31,648 nt of DNA from JAZDCZ01 sp046757925 (GCA_046757925.1 JBHHZE010000041.1:1-31648); one strand, 5' to 3'. Positions 17,601-25,358 are shown, counted from the stretch's first letter. The notes: generated from the letters alone by a model not told the origin. Numbers and translations are program-made.

Positions 17601-18410
17601 AGTCGTCAGTCGGAAGTGAGATCTGAACTCCTGCCTTATGTTGGGCTTTCCTTGCGAGTCCGCAACCACACGGTCGAACGCAAGCTGTTCGGGCGGGTAC
17701 ATATCCCGCACCGACTTCGCCTTGTAATTCGCAATGTAGAGATCCAGATCTCCATCCCCATCTACATCTGCCATCGTCACCGAGGTACTACCACGATCGG
17801 ACTGCTTACCCAGCTGGCTACTTCGATCCTCGAACCTTCCCGTTCCGTCATTCAGGAACAACCGGTTGGGACCACCGAACACCGTTACCAACAGGTCGAG
17901 ATCCCCATCAGCATCTACATCCGCGAAAACTGCACCTGTGCAAAACCTGTCGGTCACCGCAACGCCGGCCCAGTCTGTGACCTCCTCGAACCTCCAGCCT
18001 CCGAGATTGCGGTACAGCACGTTGGAGCCACCCAGGGCGGCAAAGTAGATGTCGGCCAGACCATCTCCGTCTACATCGCCTACCGCAACGCCCGAGCCGT
18101 TCAACAGGAACTGATTATCTAGCACCTGCTGATTGGTCAGCTCATTCTCGAACGCTATGCCAGTGCGAGACTGGGGCAGCAGCTTGAAGCCATCTTTTCC
18201 TCGGCGAGGCACCACGAGCGTCGCCCATCTGTAGCCACTACCATCGTTCCACTCTCCCCTGGGAACCCCACTACATCCGAGCGATACGACCCCTATGCAA
18301 GCGCCGAGGCCGATCAATCCGAGCAATCCCTGCCAAGCGTGATGTCGCACCGTTAGCCGCAATTCGCGCCGGAGGGCCATTCGTCTACGATCGCGCAGAT
18401 AGCAATTCAT
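14610..18410 (-). CDS. Exported VCBS/FG-GAP repeat protein with two ASPIC/UnbV domains (paralog B)
   Basis: The 1,266-residue protein starts at ATG 18410; an ATG at 18380 is an alternative. A basic N-terminus followed by a hydrophobic stretch (~27-45) and Cys46 in VSLGC suggests an exported lipoprotein. The architecture matches paralog A: calcium-loop propeller repeats at ~110-495, an ASPIC/UnbV domain at ~577-645, a second propeller block, and a C-terminal ASPIC/UnbV domain (~1185-1260). Shared landmarks include VPRRGKDGF near the N-terminus and WGLTAKF/WGLTARF. The N- and C-terminal parts are clearly diverged from paralog A, but residues 517-966 are encoded by an identical tract. Only 32 bases separate its stop from the paralog A start, so the two are probably one transcript. 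The function is unknown beyond likely surface binding. Confidence 0.88.
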   Translation of the reverse strand: MNCYLRDRRRMALRRELRLTVRHHAWQGLLGLIGLGACIGVVSLGCSGVPRGEWNDGSGYRWATLVVPRRGKDGFKLLPQSRTGIAFENELTNQQVLDNQFLLNGSGVAVGDVDGDGLADIYFAALGGSNVLYRNLGGWRFEEVTDWAGVAVTDRFCTGAVFADVDADGDLDLLVTVFGGPNRLFLNDGTGRFEDRSSQLGKQSDRGSTSVTMADVDGDGDLDLYIANYKAKSVRDMYPPEQLAFDRVVADSQGKPNIRQEFRSHFRLTTKNRTVVPVEFGEPDNLYLNDGTGRFSEVGFMSGRFVGHDGKPLDSVPADWGLTAKFYDMDRDGDPDLYVTNDFESPDRFWLNDGTGRFRLVDPLAVRVTSGATMAIGVADIERDGDLDFLLVDMLDLDSKRRKTQTVLNLPEQAAIADIAGRPQVPRNTLLVGRGDGTYAEAAYYAGIQASGWSWSAIFLDVDLDGYEDVLITNGYSYDFLDLDTSDRISRSVRGARSSLAIRDRRFLLRFPPLPLSNVAFRNNGDLTFTDRGVAWGFGDEADVSHGAATGDLDGDGDLDVVVNRLGKVAGVYRNESSRARVAVRLQGLSPNTQGIGTKIHLLGGAVPDQVSEVTSGGEYVSGSDPVYMFAVGDGSEMGIRVEWRSGKESVIGGVRANRVYEVFESGSMDVGDVDSSAVEVMSLFRDATVDLGHVHVETEYDDWVRQPLLRHSLSQLGPGVTWYDMDGDGDEDLLIGGGRGGRLGYYRNEGGRFRSVAVLGELSLDETTLLAVPNGLGGTRLLVGQMNYEASSPAVARAASSVLGVDGDWGGSVVGGRVVEVVPGVMSSTGPLAVADYDGDGDLDLFVGGRVVPARYPEGALSRLYLNDGSGGYVLDTLNAGVLSGLGMVSGGLYTDVDVDGDADLLLSLDWGSLRLLENDGGVFRDVTREWGLSEYESKWNGVTTGDFNGDGLPDIVATSWGRNTRLAASSKYPLSMYFADFDENGMMDIVEARHDSGVDGLAPVRGRVPLMLGIPYVGRRVPSYHEFADATLEDVVGPALAGASILQIETLDNMVFMNQGGSFDAQPLPSEAQLAPAHHASVADFDGDGNEDLLLTQNFFPTETETSRYDAGRGLLLLGDGSGAFRPMPGWVSGIEVYGDQRGAAVSDVDADGRVDLVISQNGAASRYFHNRGAVAGLRVRLIGTPANPSGIGAMMRLVYSGRMGPEREIHGGSGRWSQDGAVQILGGVQAATAVWVRWPDGSEIEVPITKGSGEVTIRFGKHP
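15514..16861. repeat. Copy B of the 1,348-bp tract shared by the two VCBS genes
   Basis: This is the partner of 11756-13103 and lies in the same orientation and reading frame, so it exchanges an in-frame block of about 449 codons. Beyond its 3' coding side (15206-15330 versus 11448-11570) the genes stay alignable but carry scattered differences, which shows ordinary paralog divergence outside the tract. As direct repeats 3.76 kb apart, the two copies could recombine to delete the intervening DNA and leave one hybrid gene. Confidence 0.92.
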
Positions 18411-18493
18411 TCAATGCAAAATAGCGGGATCACTCCAGACCGCGACCCGGCAACGCCGAGTGACCTAGACCAACATTGGCACGCCGTCGACCG

Positions 18494-19162
18494 TTATCCG
18501 TACTGCCAACTCTCGCCCGGTTCCATGAGCTTCACTTCAACGCCCTTTGGGACGAACCCGGAGGCGTCCGGAACCAGGAGCGGCCAGGTCTTGTAGTGCA
18601 TGGGAATCGCCACCTTGGGATGGATCCACTCGGCCGCACGGCTCGCAAGTTCGGGACCCATCGTGAACCGGTCACCGATCGGTATCAAGGCGATGTCGGG
18701 CTCATAGATCTCGCCTATGAGCTTCATGTCGCCGAACAGGGCCGTGTCGCCGCAGTGATAGACGGTGGCTCCTCCGAGATGTACTATCACGCCGCATGGC
18801 ATTCCCATGTAGCGCCCCTCGTACGACGACGAGTGAAACGCCTGCGTGAACGCAACCCAACCGAAATCGGTGTCGATTTTCCCCCCGGGGTTTCCCGGAT
18901 CGCAGCGACATCCCTGCTCTCCCAGAAACTCCGTTATTTCGAACGCGGCAATGACAGCGGCGTCGTTCCGCGTGGCTATGGCCACGGCATCGCCGAGGTG
19001 ATCTGCATGACCGTGCGTCAGGACTATGTGGCTGCAGTCAACACCCTCCGGCTTCATCGTCGCCACGGGGTTGCCAGTTAGAAATGGATCCAGCGCAACT
19101 GTATAGTTGCCGTCTCCCACCAGGAAACCCGCGTGTCCAAGAAAAGTGAGTGTAATCGCCAT
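18494..19162 (-). CDS. UPF0173-type metal-dependent hydrolase (metallo-beta-lactamase fold)
   Basis: I chose the ATG at 19162 because GGGAGG lies 6 bases upstream (19169-19174 on the plus strand) and the product then begins with the family's usual MAITLTFLGHAGF. The frame is open for 92 codons further upstream, but that extension is not family-like. The 222-residue length is normal. The metal-binding HGHADH is at residues 50-55, with later ligands expected in AFHSSSYEG, YHCGDTALFGD and MHYKTW. The family consists of beta-lactamase-fold hydrolases whose substrates are mostly unknown. It is the first gene of the minus-strand run leading into the two VCBS genes, 83 bases upstream of paralog B, and is divergent from the ArgE-like gene. 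Confidence 0.92.
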   Translation of the reverse strand: MAITLTFLGHAGFLVGDGNYTVALDPFLTGNPVATMKPEGVDCSHIVLTHGHADHLGDAVAIATRNDAAVIAAFEITEFLGEQGCRCDPGNPGGKIDTDFGWVAFTQAFHSSSYEGRYMGMPCGVIVHLGGATVYHCGDTALFGDMKLIGEIYEPDIALIPIGDRFTMGPELASRAAEWIHPKVAIPMHYKTWPLLVPDASGFVPKGVEVKLMEPGESWQYG

Positions 19163-19249
19163 GAATATCCTCCCACGTACTGATGGCCGTTCAATGCAAG
19201 GTCCGACTCCACCCTTGCCCTCTTTCAAATTCTCAGTCATGCTTACAAC

Positions 19250-20413
19250 ATGACAACCCCTTTGCGCAACTCGGCGCTCCTGTCCCGCTTGACCGCGTTC
19301 GACTCGACCAGCCGCAACAGCAATCTGCCGATCGCCGACTTCATCTGCGAATATGTTGATCGACCCGGCGTCCGCATCGCACGAAATCCGAGCCCGGACG
19401 GATCGAAAGTGAACCTGGTGATCTCGATCGGCCCGCAAGACACCGGGGACCGGACGGGTCTCATCTTATCCGGACACATGGACGTTGTCCCCGCCGATGA
19501 ACCCGAGTGGGAGAGCGATCCCTTTGTCATGAGCACAACGTCGCACGCATACGTAGGTCGCGGCACGTGCGATATGAAGGGATTCCTCGCCATCGCGATC
19601 AACCAGCTCGCGGCCGCTGACCCACTGAAACTTCGGCACCCTCTCGTGCTGCTCCTGACCTACGACGAGGAATTGGGCACCATCGGTGCCAGACACCTCG
19701 CCGAGACGTGGACCGAGCCGAATCAGCTACCGCGGAACGCCATCGTGGGCGAGCCAACCGTACTACGTGTGATTCGCATGCACAAGGGTCACCTGGAGTT
19801 CCGGGTCAGCATCGCCGGCAAGAGTGCCCACAGCGGCTATCCTCATCTCGGTGAGAACGCCATTGAACCCGCCGGACCACTCATTACGGCACTGTCGGAG
19901 CTGAAACGCCAGCTCGAGAACGAGAGCGCTCCCAACCGGGAATACTTCCCAGAAGTACCCTACACGGCGCTCAACCTGTCCCAGATAGACGGAGGTACGG
20001 CGATCAACATCGTGCCCGACAAGTGCGTGCTGGACTGCGGCATCAGGATGTTGCCCGACATGGACAGCGCCGAGATAATCCAGCGCGTGCGATCGGTGGT
20101 ATGTGACGCGGTGACGTCGGACCGCTGCACGTTCGAGGTCAGAGGTGAGGCACCACCCATGTTGCTTCCCGAGGACTCCGAGATCTATCGAACGCTCTGC
20201 GACAAGACGACCCAGTCGGAAACACTCAGCGCATCGTATGCAACGGATGCTGGATGGTTCCAGATGATGGGAATTCAGTCCGCTATCTTCGGCCCGGGAT
20301 CCATAGAGGTGGCACACAAGCCCAACGAGTCCCTCCCCATAGATCAGTTCGACAGCGCCGCCGCCATAGTAGCCGACGTCGTTCACGACCTATGTGAAGC
20401 CGACATTCCATGA
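19250..20413 (+). CDS. argE: Acetylornithine deacetylase (ArgE)-like M20 zinc deacylase
   Basis: The 387-residue protein has all M20 metal-site motifs: SGHMDVVP with His76 and Asp78, RGTCDMKG with bridging Asp108, the catalytic pair Glu140-Glu141 in TYDEELG, Glu168 in VGEPT, and the distal His356 in GPGSIEVAHKPNE. The dimerisation lid contains SAHSGYPHLGENAI. The GPGSIxxAHxPNE ending is characteristic of ArgE, which hydrolyses N-acetylornithine to ornithine in arginine synthesis. Related enzymes act on other N-acyl amino acids, and no other arginine genes are visible here. The next gene starts inside its stop codon (ATGA at 20410-20413), so it is coupled to a peptidase, which suggests a role in acyl-amino-acid or peptide breakdown as an alternative. 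Confidence 0.88.
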   Translation: MTTPLRNSALLSRLTAFDSTSRNSNLPIADFICEYVDRPGVRIARNPSPDGSKVNLVISIGPQDTGDRTGLILSGHMDVVPADEPEWESDPFVMSTTSHAYVGRGTCDMKGFLAIAINQLAAADPLKLRHPLVLLLTYDEELGTIGARHLAETWTEPNQLPRNAIVGEPTVLRVIRMHKGHLEFRVSIAGKSAHSGYPHLGENAIEPAGPLITALSELKRQLENESAPNREYFPEVPYTALNLSQIDGGTAINIVPDKCVLDCGIRMLPDMDSAEIIQRVRSVVCDAVTSDRCTFEVRGEAPPMLLPEDSEIYRTLCDKTTQSETLSASYATDAGWFQMMGIQSAIFGPGSIEVAHKPNESLPIDQFDSAAAIVADVVHDLCEADIP

Positions 20414-21831
20414 TAGACCGGAGTACGCTGCTGAAAACGGGGCGCACGGCTGCGTTGCTCGCTGTCGGAGGCTGGTACTTTTGCGCGGTGCCACAAGCGC
20501 TCGATGGCCAGGTGAAGCCAGCAGGCTCGACCGAGCAGAGGTTCTTCGACTGGACTGACATGCAGTTTCCGGCCACCGAATATCTGCGACGACGCTCAAC
20601 CACAATGGAGATGCTCCACAACTTGGGTGGTGGTGTTCTACTGATTCCCAGCGCACACGGGGTCAGCAACGGGGAGACTTTTCGGCAGCTCGACGATTTT
20701 CTCTACTTCACAGGCCTCGAACTCCCCCGCTCGATGCTCGCAATCGATGGAGACAGCGGGCGCATGCTGCTGTTCACGCCGGAGTGGGACGCACGGTTCG
20801 AGAATAGCGCACGCCGCAATGATTTCCCGGGCCGCCCCCTCGCCACCGACCCCGCCATCTCCGCTCGCTCTGGCATACGCACGGTCCTGCCGTTCGAACA
20901 GCTCGACACCTATCTGGACCGGCTGGTGAATCGCCATGTCCCGATCTGGGTCGATCGAGGAACGCCCGGTCGGCTAGAGCGGATCCAAACTCAGGCAATG
21001 CCGTCGTGGACGGCCGCCGACAGGCTGGTGCTTCATTTGCAGCGCATCTACCCTGACATCAACTTGAGCAATGCATATACGTTGGTTGCACGCAACCGCA
21101 TGATAAAATCTCCAGCCGAGATCACAGTCATGCGACGCAGTGCCGAAATTACGGCCCGGGCCGTGCTCACCGCTGCGCAAAGCGTGGTCGATGGCATTGA
21201 CGAGCGCGGACTCGAGGCTGTATTTGAAGCACAATGCAAGAGTGACGGCTCGGAGCGCGTTGCGTTTGCGTCGATTATCAAGTCGGGCCCCAATTCCCTG
21301 TGGCCCTGGCGAATTCTGGCATCTCATTACAACAGACGCAATCGTGCGATGCACAACGGGGAGCTCGTCATATTCGACGTCGGATGCGAACTCCACCACT
21401 ACGCGAGCGATATGGGGCGGACCTTCCCCGTATCGGGATGGTTCTCGGATATCCAACGCCAAATTCTCCGGATGATTACCACCGCATCTGATTCGGTGCT
21501 CGCAGCCGTGCGGCCGGGCCTCACTCTGTCAGATCTCTCGGCGGTAGGCATCGCCCAGATCCCAAGCGATCAGCGAAAGTACATGCCGACCGAAATCTAT
21601 TTTGGTCATCACATAGGATTGTCAACGGGGGACCCCGCCCTGCGCGACGTCCCGCTGGCACCCGGCATGGTGTTTACGGTAGAGCCCTGGTACTACAATC
21701 ACGACCTCGACATTTCCGTGTTCATCGAGGACGAGGTGCTCGTCACCGAAGAAGGCGCGGAAGTACTCACACGCTCGCTCCCCAGATCACCGGAAGAACT
21801 CGAAATGATCGTGCGTCGGAGCCACAAGTAG
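20410..21831 (+). CDS. Exported Xaa-Pro aminopeptidase-like M24B metallopeptidase
   Basis: The 473-residue protein overlaps the preceding gene by ATGA. Residues ~8-33 are hydrophobic and look like a signal sequence, so it probably acts outside the cytoplasm. An aminopeptidase P N-terminal domain spans ~55-190. The M24 catalytic domain carries all five metal ligands: Asp323 and Asp334 in IFDVGCELHHYASDMGRTFP, His400 in FGHHIGL, Glu425 in FTVEPW and Glu440 in FIEDEVLVT. The family removes N-terminal residues before proline or, in relatives, acts as prolidase. Together with the ArgE-like and FtcD genes it forms a plausible peptide and histidine/glutamate catabolic set. Confidence 0.9.
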   Translation: MIDRSTLLKTGRTAALLAVGGWYFCAVPQALDGQVKPAGSTEQRFFDWTDMQFPATEYLRRRSTTMEMLHNLGGGVLLIPSAHGVSNGETFRQLDDFLYFTGLELPRSMLAIDGDSGRMLLFTPEWDARFENSARRNDFPGRPLATDPAISARSGIRTVLPFEQLDTYLDRLVNRHVPIWVDRGTPGRLERIQTQAMPSWTAADRLVLHLQRIYPDINLSNAYTLVARNRMIKSPAEITVMRRSAEITARAVLTAAQSVVDGIDERGLEAVFEAQCKSDGSERVAFASIIKSGPNSLWPWRILASHYNRRNRAMHNGELVIFDVGCELHHYASDMGRTFPVSGWFSDIQRQILRMITTASDSVLAAVRPGLTLSDLSAVGIAQIPSDQRKYMPTEIYFGHHIGLSTGDPALRDVPLAPGMVFTVEPWYYNHDLDISVFIEDEVLVTEEGAEVLTRSLPRSPEELEMIVRRSHK

Positions 21832-21870
21832 GCCAATTTCACAGCGTCGATAATTCAGGAAATTGCAGAC

Positions 21871-23556
21871 ATGACCACTCGATTAATTGAATGCGTTCCA
21901 AACTTCAGCGAGGGGAACGACCTATCGATCATCAGGCAGATTACCCACCAAATCGAAATCTCCGATGGCGTCAAGTTGCTGGATGTAGATCCCGGCAAGG
22001 CCACGAATCGGACGGTCGTAACCTTCGTTGGATCGCCGGAGGAAGTAGTCGATGCCGCCGTACGAGCTGTGGGCAAGGCGGCGGAATTGATCGACATGAG
22101 CAAACACACCGGAGCACATCCGCGCTTTGGCGCAACCGATGTGTGTCCACTGGTACCGGTATCCGGCGTGTCGATGGAGGAGACCGTGGAGTATGCGCGA
22201 CGGCTCGCCGAACGCATTGGAACCGAACTGGGAATAACCGTCTTCTGTTACGAGCATGCCGCATTCAGCGAACGGCGAAGAAATCTCGCTGACGTACGTG
22301 CCGGTGAGTACGAGGGATTGAAGGACAGGCTGAGCCAGCCGGCATGGAAACCCGATTTCGGACCCGCACAATTCAATCCAAAATCCGGTGCCACCGCCGT
22401 GGGCGCCAGAGATTTCCTCGTCGCATATAACGTCAACTTGAATACGACTTCCACGAGACGTGCCAACGCCATCGCCTTCGATGTGCGGGAAAAGGGCCGC
22501 ATCCAGCGTAAGGGCAATCCGCTTACCGGCGAAGTGGTGAGAGACGAGAACGGCAACCCCCGGTGGATTCCGGGCTCGCTAAAGTATGTGAAGGCAATTG
22601 GATGGTTCATAGAGGAGTACGGCATCGCCCAGATATCCATGAACCTCACCAATATCAGGACAACTCCGGTACATGTCGCCTTCGATGAAGTCTGCCGGAA
22701 AGCCGATGCCCGAGGGTTGCGTGTAACGGGATCGGAGCTGGTAGGCCTGATACCTCTCGAAGCGATGCTCGACGCCGGGAAGTACTTCTTGCAGAAGCAG
22801 CGACTCTCCATCGGGATACCCGATGAAGAGATAATCAAGATAGCCGTCAAGTCACTCGGACTGGACGACCTCTATCCGTTCAAGCCGGAAGAGAAGATCA
22901 TCGAGTACGCGATTGCCGATCGCAAAAGGTCCCGGCTCGTAGATAGGCCGGTCAGGGATTTCGTGCAGCAGACCGCGGCGGATTCCGCTACGCCCGGTGG
23001 TGGCTCCGTAGCGGCCGCGGTTGGCGCCATGGGAGCGGCACTCGGTACCATGGTAGCCAACTTGTCTTCTCACAAGCGCGGCTGGGACGACCGCTGGGAA
23101 GAGTTCTCAGATTGGGCGGTCAGGGGGAAGGAGTACTACAACCGGTTGCTCGAGCTCGTCGATGAAGACACGGGCGCCTTCAACCGTGTCATGGATGCGT
23201 TCGCCCTGCCCCAGGGAACCGATGCTGAGAAAGCTGAGCGCACGGACGCAATCGAACTCGCCACGAAGACGGCCATCGAGATTCCGCTCCGGGTGATGAC
23301 CGTCGCCGCCGACTCGATGGCGGTGATCAAGGCAATGGCCGAGAGCGGCAATCCCAATTCGGTATCCGACGCCGGAGTCGGCGCCCTATGCGCGCGGTCG
23401 GCGGTCAGAGGAGCGTTCCTCAACGTGAAGACCAACGCGTCTACCCTAAAAGACCATCAATTCGCCGCCGAAGTGATTGAAAAGGGACAACAGATCGAAC
23501 AACGAGCTGCCGAACTGGAGAACGAGATCCTGGCAATTGTTGCCGCCAAGATCTAG
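21871..23556 (+). CDS. ftcD: Glutamate formimidoyltransferase fused to formimidotetrahydrofolate cyclodeaminase
   Basis: This 561-residue protein has the complete bifunctional layout. The N-terminal transferase domain (1-~180) opens with ECVPNFSEG and contains KHTGAHPRFGATD, where His83 aligns with the catalytic histidine of the mammalian enzyme. The C-terminal transferase subdomain (~181-330) contains NVNLNT and GLIPLEAMLDAG. The helical cyclodeaminase domain (~355-561) starts with TPGGGSVAAAVGAMG. The enzyme transfers the formimino group from formiminoglutamate to tetrahydrofolate and then releases ammonia to give methenyl-tetrahydrofolate, the last steps of one histidine degradation route. 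No hut genes are in the window. It is 39 bases after the M24 gene and its stop overlaps that of msrB on the other strand. Confidence 0.96.
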   Translation: MTTRLIECVPNFSEGNDLSIIRQITHQIEISDGVKLLDVDPGKATNRTVVTFVGSPEEVVDAAVRAVGKAAELIDMSKHTGAHPRFGATDVCPLVPVSGVSMEETVEYARRLAERIGTELGITVFCYEHAAFSERRRNLADVRAGEYEGLKDRLSQPAWKPDFGPAQFNPKSGATAVGARDFLVAYNVNLNTTSTRRANAIAFDVREKGRIQRKGNPLTGEVVRDENGNPRWIPGSLKYVKAIGWFIEEYGIAQISMNLTNIRTTPVHVAFDEVCRKADARGLRVTGSELVGLIPLEAMLDAGKYFLQKQRLSIGIPDEEIIKIAVKSLGLDDLYPFKPEEKIIEYAIADRKRSRLVDRPVRDFVQQTAADSATPGGGSVAAAVGAMGAALGTMVANLSSHKRGWDDRWEEFSDWAVRGKEYYNRLLELVDEDTGAFNRVMDAFALPQGTDAEKAERTDAIELATKTAIEIPLRVMTVAADSMAVIKAMAESGNPNSVSDAGVGALCARSAVRGAFLNVKTNASTLKDHQFAAEVIEKGQQIEQRAAELENEILAIVAAKI

Positions 23557-23954
23557 CCATCCGTATCAACCAGCACGAGTGCCGCGGAGTTGATGCAATA
23601 GCGCAAGCCGGTCGGGGCAGGACCGTCCTCAAAAACATGACCCAGGTGAGCATCGCACTTACTGCACAGAACTTCTGTTCTTGGCAACGGGAGACTGTAG
23701 TCCGTGGCCGTCGCGATGTTTTCGGCATCGACCGGACGATGGAAGCTCGGCCATCCGCTACCCGAATCGTACTTGGACGCCGAGTCGAACAACGCGTTGC
23801 CACAACACACACATTGGTAAACACCATCGGCCTTGCAATCATGGTAACGACCGGTAAATGGTGGCTCGGTGCCCTTTTCTCTCGTTACGTAGTACTGCTC
23901 ATCGGTCAGTTGCCCGCGCCACTCCGCGTTTGACCTCGAGACTTTCCTGGTCAT
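23553..23954 (-). CDS. msrB: Peptide-methionine (R)-S-oxide reductase MsrB
   Basis: The 133-residue protein reduces the R form of methionine sulfoxide in proteins. It has both zinc-binding pairs (Cys48/Cys51 in CVCCG and Cys97/Cys100 in CSKC), the core SGWPSF, HLGHVFEDGP and the catalytic Cys120 in GLRYCINSAAL. No signal peptide is seen, so it should be cytoplasmic. The start ATG has GAGGGTG upstream. It follows the CYTH gene by 12 bases and is probably co-transcribed with it. Its stop codon shares the palindrome CTAG with the convergent ftcD stop. Confidence 0.96.
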   Translation of the reverse strand: MTRKVSRSNAEWRGQLTDEQYYVTREKGTEPPFTGRYHDCKADGVYQCVCCGNALFDSASKYDSGSGWPSFHRPVDAENIATATDYSLPLPRTEVLCSKCDAHLGHVFEDGPAPTGLRYCINSAALVLVDTDG

Positions 23955-23966
23955 GGGACAGCACCC

Positions 23967-24749
23967 TCAGTTTCCGTTGATCCACTCGTCCATTATGTCG
24001 TATGCAGCCGGTGTCAGAGACTCGCCCGGCCCTATCAGATCTTCCAAGCGGCCACACTCGGCCAGTTGCTCGATGGCTTCTCCGGTAGCTCGTTTGCCAT
24101 GATTCCATCTGCGCAGGCTGGGGCGCCACTGAGCGAGCAACTCCTCCGCTACGTGTTGCATCACAGAGATGCCACCCGGTGGGCGGACCTCGATCTCGAC
24201 CTCACGGTGCCAGACGGTTCGGCCCTGAATCTCGTAGGCTACCGAGTCGATGACCAACTCGGCCAAGTTGACATCCGGCTCCGCTTTGCGGAAGACCTCG
24301 CGGGGGCAACGATCGGTACTGCGCACGTGCACCGGTGTTAGGCCCAGCGCCACCATGACATCGAGCGCCAATCCGTGAACCATCAACTCGGATGGCTCCC
24401 CCGGTGCGCGGACCCCGGCGTCTTCGAGCCGCCGGAGCAGGACCGCTAGGCTCTCCATCGACCATGGCGCCTCGAATTCCCGCCGGCAGGTAGCTCCACC
24501 CACCACAGATTCCTTGGGACCTTTCAGAGTGATGAGCGTTCGGTCACCTACTGTCCTTATCCTCAAGCCCAACCCCACCTCCCGTAGAGCTCCTCCTTCC
24601 GCATCAAGGTAGACGTCACGGATCGCAAGAGGACCGGAAGGTCGCAGACCGTACTCACCGATCGACGGCAATTCCTCCAATCGATGTATCACGTCCTCCG
24701 GATCGTGTGCCGTCACGGCCAACGTGACTTCGATCTCTCGGTAAGTCAT
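23967..24749 (-). CDS. CYTH-domain (triphosphate tunnel) protein with C-terminal extension
   Basis: The 260-residue protein starts at ATG with GAGGG 7 bases upstream. Residues ~1-185 look like a CYTH fold: RDVYLDAEGGALREVGLGLRIR followed by TLITLKGP, and paired acidic or basic residues on later strands (WHREVEIEVR). The fold binds inorganic triphosphate or nucleoside triphosphates and includes class IV adenylate cyclases and thiamine triphosphatases. The signature ExExK at the N-terminus is here EIEVT, with Thr in place of Lys9, so activity may be altered. The C-terminal ~70 residues are helical and are not a CHAD domain. Its LEDLIGPG motif reappears near the end of the protein at 26993-27352. 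An operon with msrB is likely. Confidence 0.82.
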   Translation of the reverse strand: MTYREIEVTLAVTAHDPEDVIHRLEELPSIGEYGLRPSGPLAIRDVYLDAEGGALREVGLGLRIRTVGDRTLITLKGPKESVVGGATCRREFEAPWSMESLAVLLRRLEDAGVRAPGEPSELMVHGLALDVMVALGLTPVHVRSTDRCPREVFRKAEPDVNLAELVIDSVAYEIQGRTVWHREVEIEVRPPGGISVMQHVAEELLAQWRPSLRRWNHGKRATGEAIEQLAECGRLEDLIGPGESLTPAAYDIMDEWINGN

Positions 24750-24770
24750 GCAAAGCCCTCGAAAGTAGAA

Positions 24771-24797
24771 CGCCGCTGGTCCGAACTACCAGCGGCG
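24771..24797 (-). terminator. Strong 10-bp hairpin in the CYTH gene leader
   Basis: A perfect 10-bp GC-rich stem (24771-24780 with 24788-24797) encloses a 7-base loop. On the minus strand it is followed by TTCTACTTTC, a weak T-rich run, and it ends 21 bases before the CYTH start codon. It may terminate or attenuate transcription coming from the small genes upstream, or may be a leader structure. There is no T-run on the plus strand. Confidence 0.5.
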
Positions 24798-24878
24798 CCC
24801 CATACGTACCTCTGCAACCCGGCACGACGCCTCACCAGCGTCGACCGGCGCAGTCAAAATGCAGCGATTCGGTCCGGA

Positions 24879-24941
24879 TCAACCACCCGTGCGGCGATCG
24901 CTTGCCCATGCCAGGTTGCATACGGTTTCTAAGCTAGACAA
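24879..24941 (-). CDS. Possible 20-residue peptide ORF behind a perfect Shine-Dalgarno
   Basis: A TTG codon at 24941 sits 7 bases after GGAGG of a full-length Shine-Dalgarno and opens a 20-codon frame ending in TGA. The peptide starts SSLETVCN and ends SDRRTGG, so it carries one DRR unit like its neighbours. It lies between the 74-residue DRR protein gene and the CYTH gene on the same strand. It could be a leader peptide controlling the CYTH-msrB operon or a real small protein. No known family is recognised, and a chance ORF is possible. Confidence 0.35.
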   Translation of the reverse strand: MSSLETVCNLAWASDRRTGG

Positions 24942-24955
24942 TGGATCACCTCCTT
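24942..24955 (-). promoter_or_regulatory. Full-length Shine-Dalgarno complementary to the 16S rRNA 3' tail
   Basis: The minus strand reads AAGGAGGTGATCCA, so the plus strand TGGATCACCTCCTT is identical to the conserved 3' end of bacterial 16S rRNA. Flanking bases do not continue as 16S sequence, so this is not an rRNA gene end. Such a long perfect match is rare; it precedes a TTG start with optimal 7-base spacing. Confidence 0.6.
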
Positions 24956-25002
24956 GTTGAAAGTTTAGAGTTAGGGCACGAACAAAACTGCGGCACGAGC
25001 CA

Positions 25003-25227
25003 TCATCCCCAAGATGCCTCGGCCATGCTTCTCCTCTCACCGGTGGACCGGCGCTCCCTGCCTCTACGCCAATCTATTCCACGGCGTTCGTTGCCCGCCC
25101 GCTGCCCGACCTCCCGGACTATGAGCAAACCCCTGCGTTCGCCCATCCGCCGGTCCGCCCCCACCCTGCGCTCACGCCTGCGTCGACTGCGTTCGGTGCG
25201 GCGTTCTCTAAGCGGTGCCTCATTCAT
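25003..25227 (-). CDS. Small arginine-rich DRR/ERR-repeat protein
   Basis: The 74-residue ORF starts at ATG with GAGGAG 8 bases upstream, good support for translation. Nearly a third of its residues are arginine, arranged as repeated ERR or DRR units (for example ERRVGADRRMGERR and RERRSTGERR) with only a short hydrophobic break (GLLIV). No known domain is recognised. The same style of repeat occurs at the C-terminus of the protein encoded just upstream (25359-26327) and at the N-terminus of the protein at 26993-27352. A strongly basic repeat suggests binding to nucleic acid or anionic membrane, which is inference. The 131 bases upstream of it hold nothing recognised. Arg-rich ORFs can arise by chance in GC-rich DNA, which limits confidence. 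Confidence 0.5.
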   Translation of the reverse strand: MNEAPLRERRTERSRRRRERRVGADRRMGERRGLLIVREVGQRAGNERRGIDWRRGRERRSTGERRSMAEASWG

Positions 25228-25358
25228 TCGGTGGACTCCTCAGCCAATCGCTCGACTTGGCCACGACTGTCCCTGGCGTAGGGACTCTCCAAAAGGGCAT
25301 CTAAAGATGAACATCGATTCGACCGTTCGCCAGGGGCCTGGCCTCGGCGGTGGCACCC

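Noticed and set aside
23553..23556. CTAG shared by convergent stop codons (also at 26993-26996)
   Set aside because: Overlapping convergent stops at this palindrome are an expected result of tight packing, not a signal by themselves.
24942..24955. End of a 16S rRNA gene on the plus strand
   Set aside because: Only the last 14 bases match; the preceding sequence has none of the conserved 16S helix 45 region.
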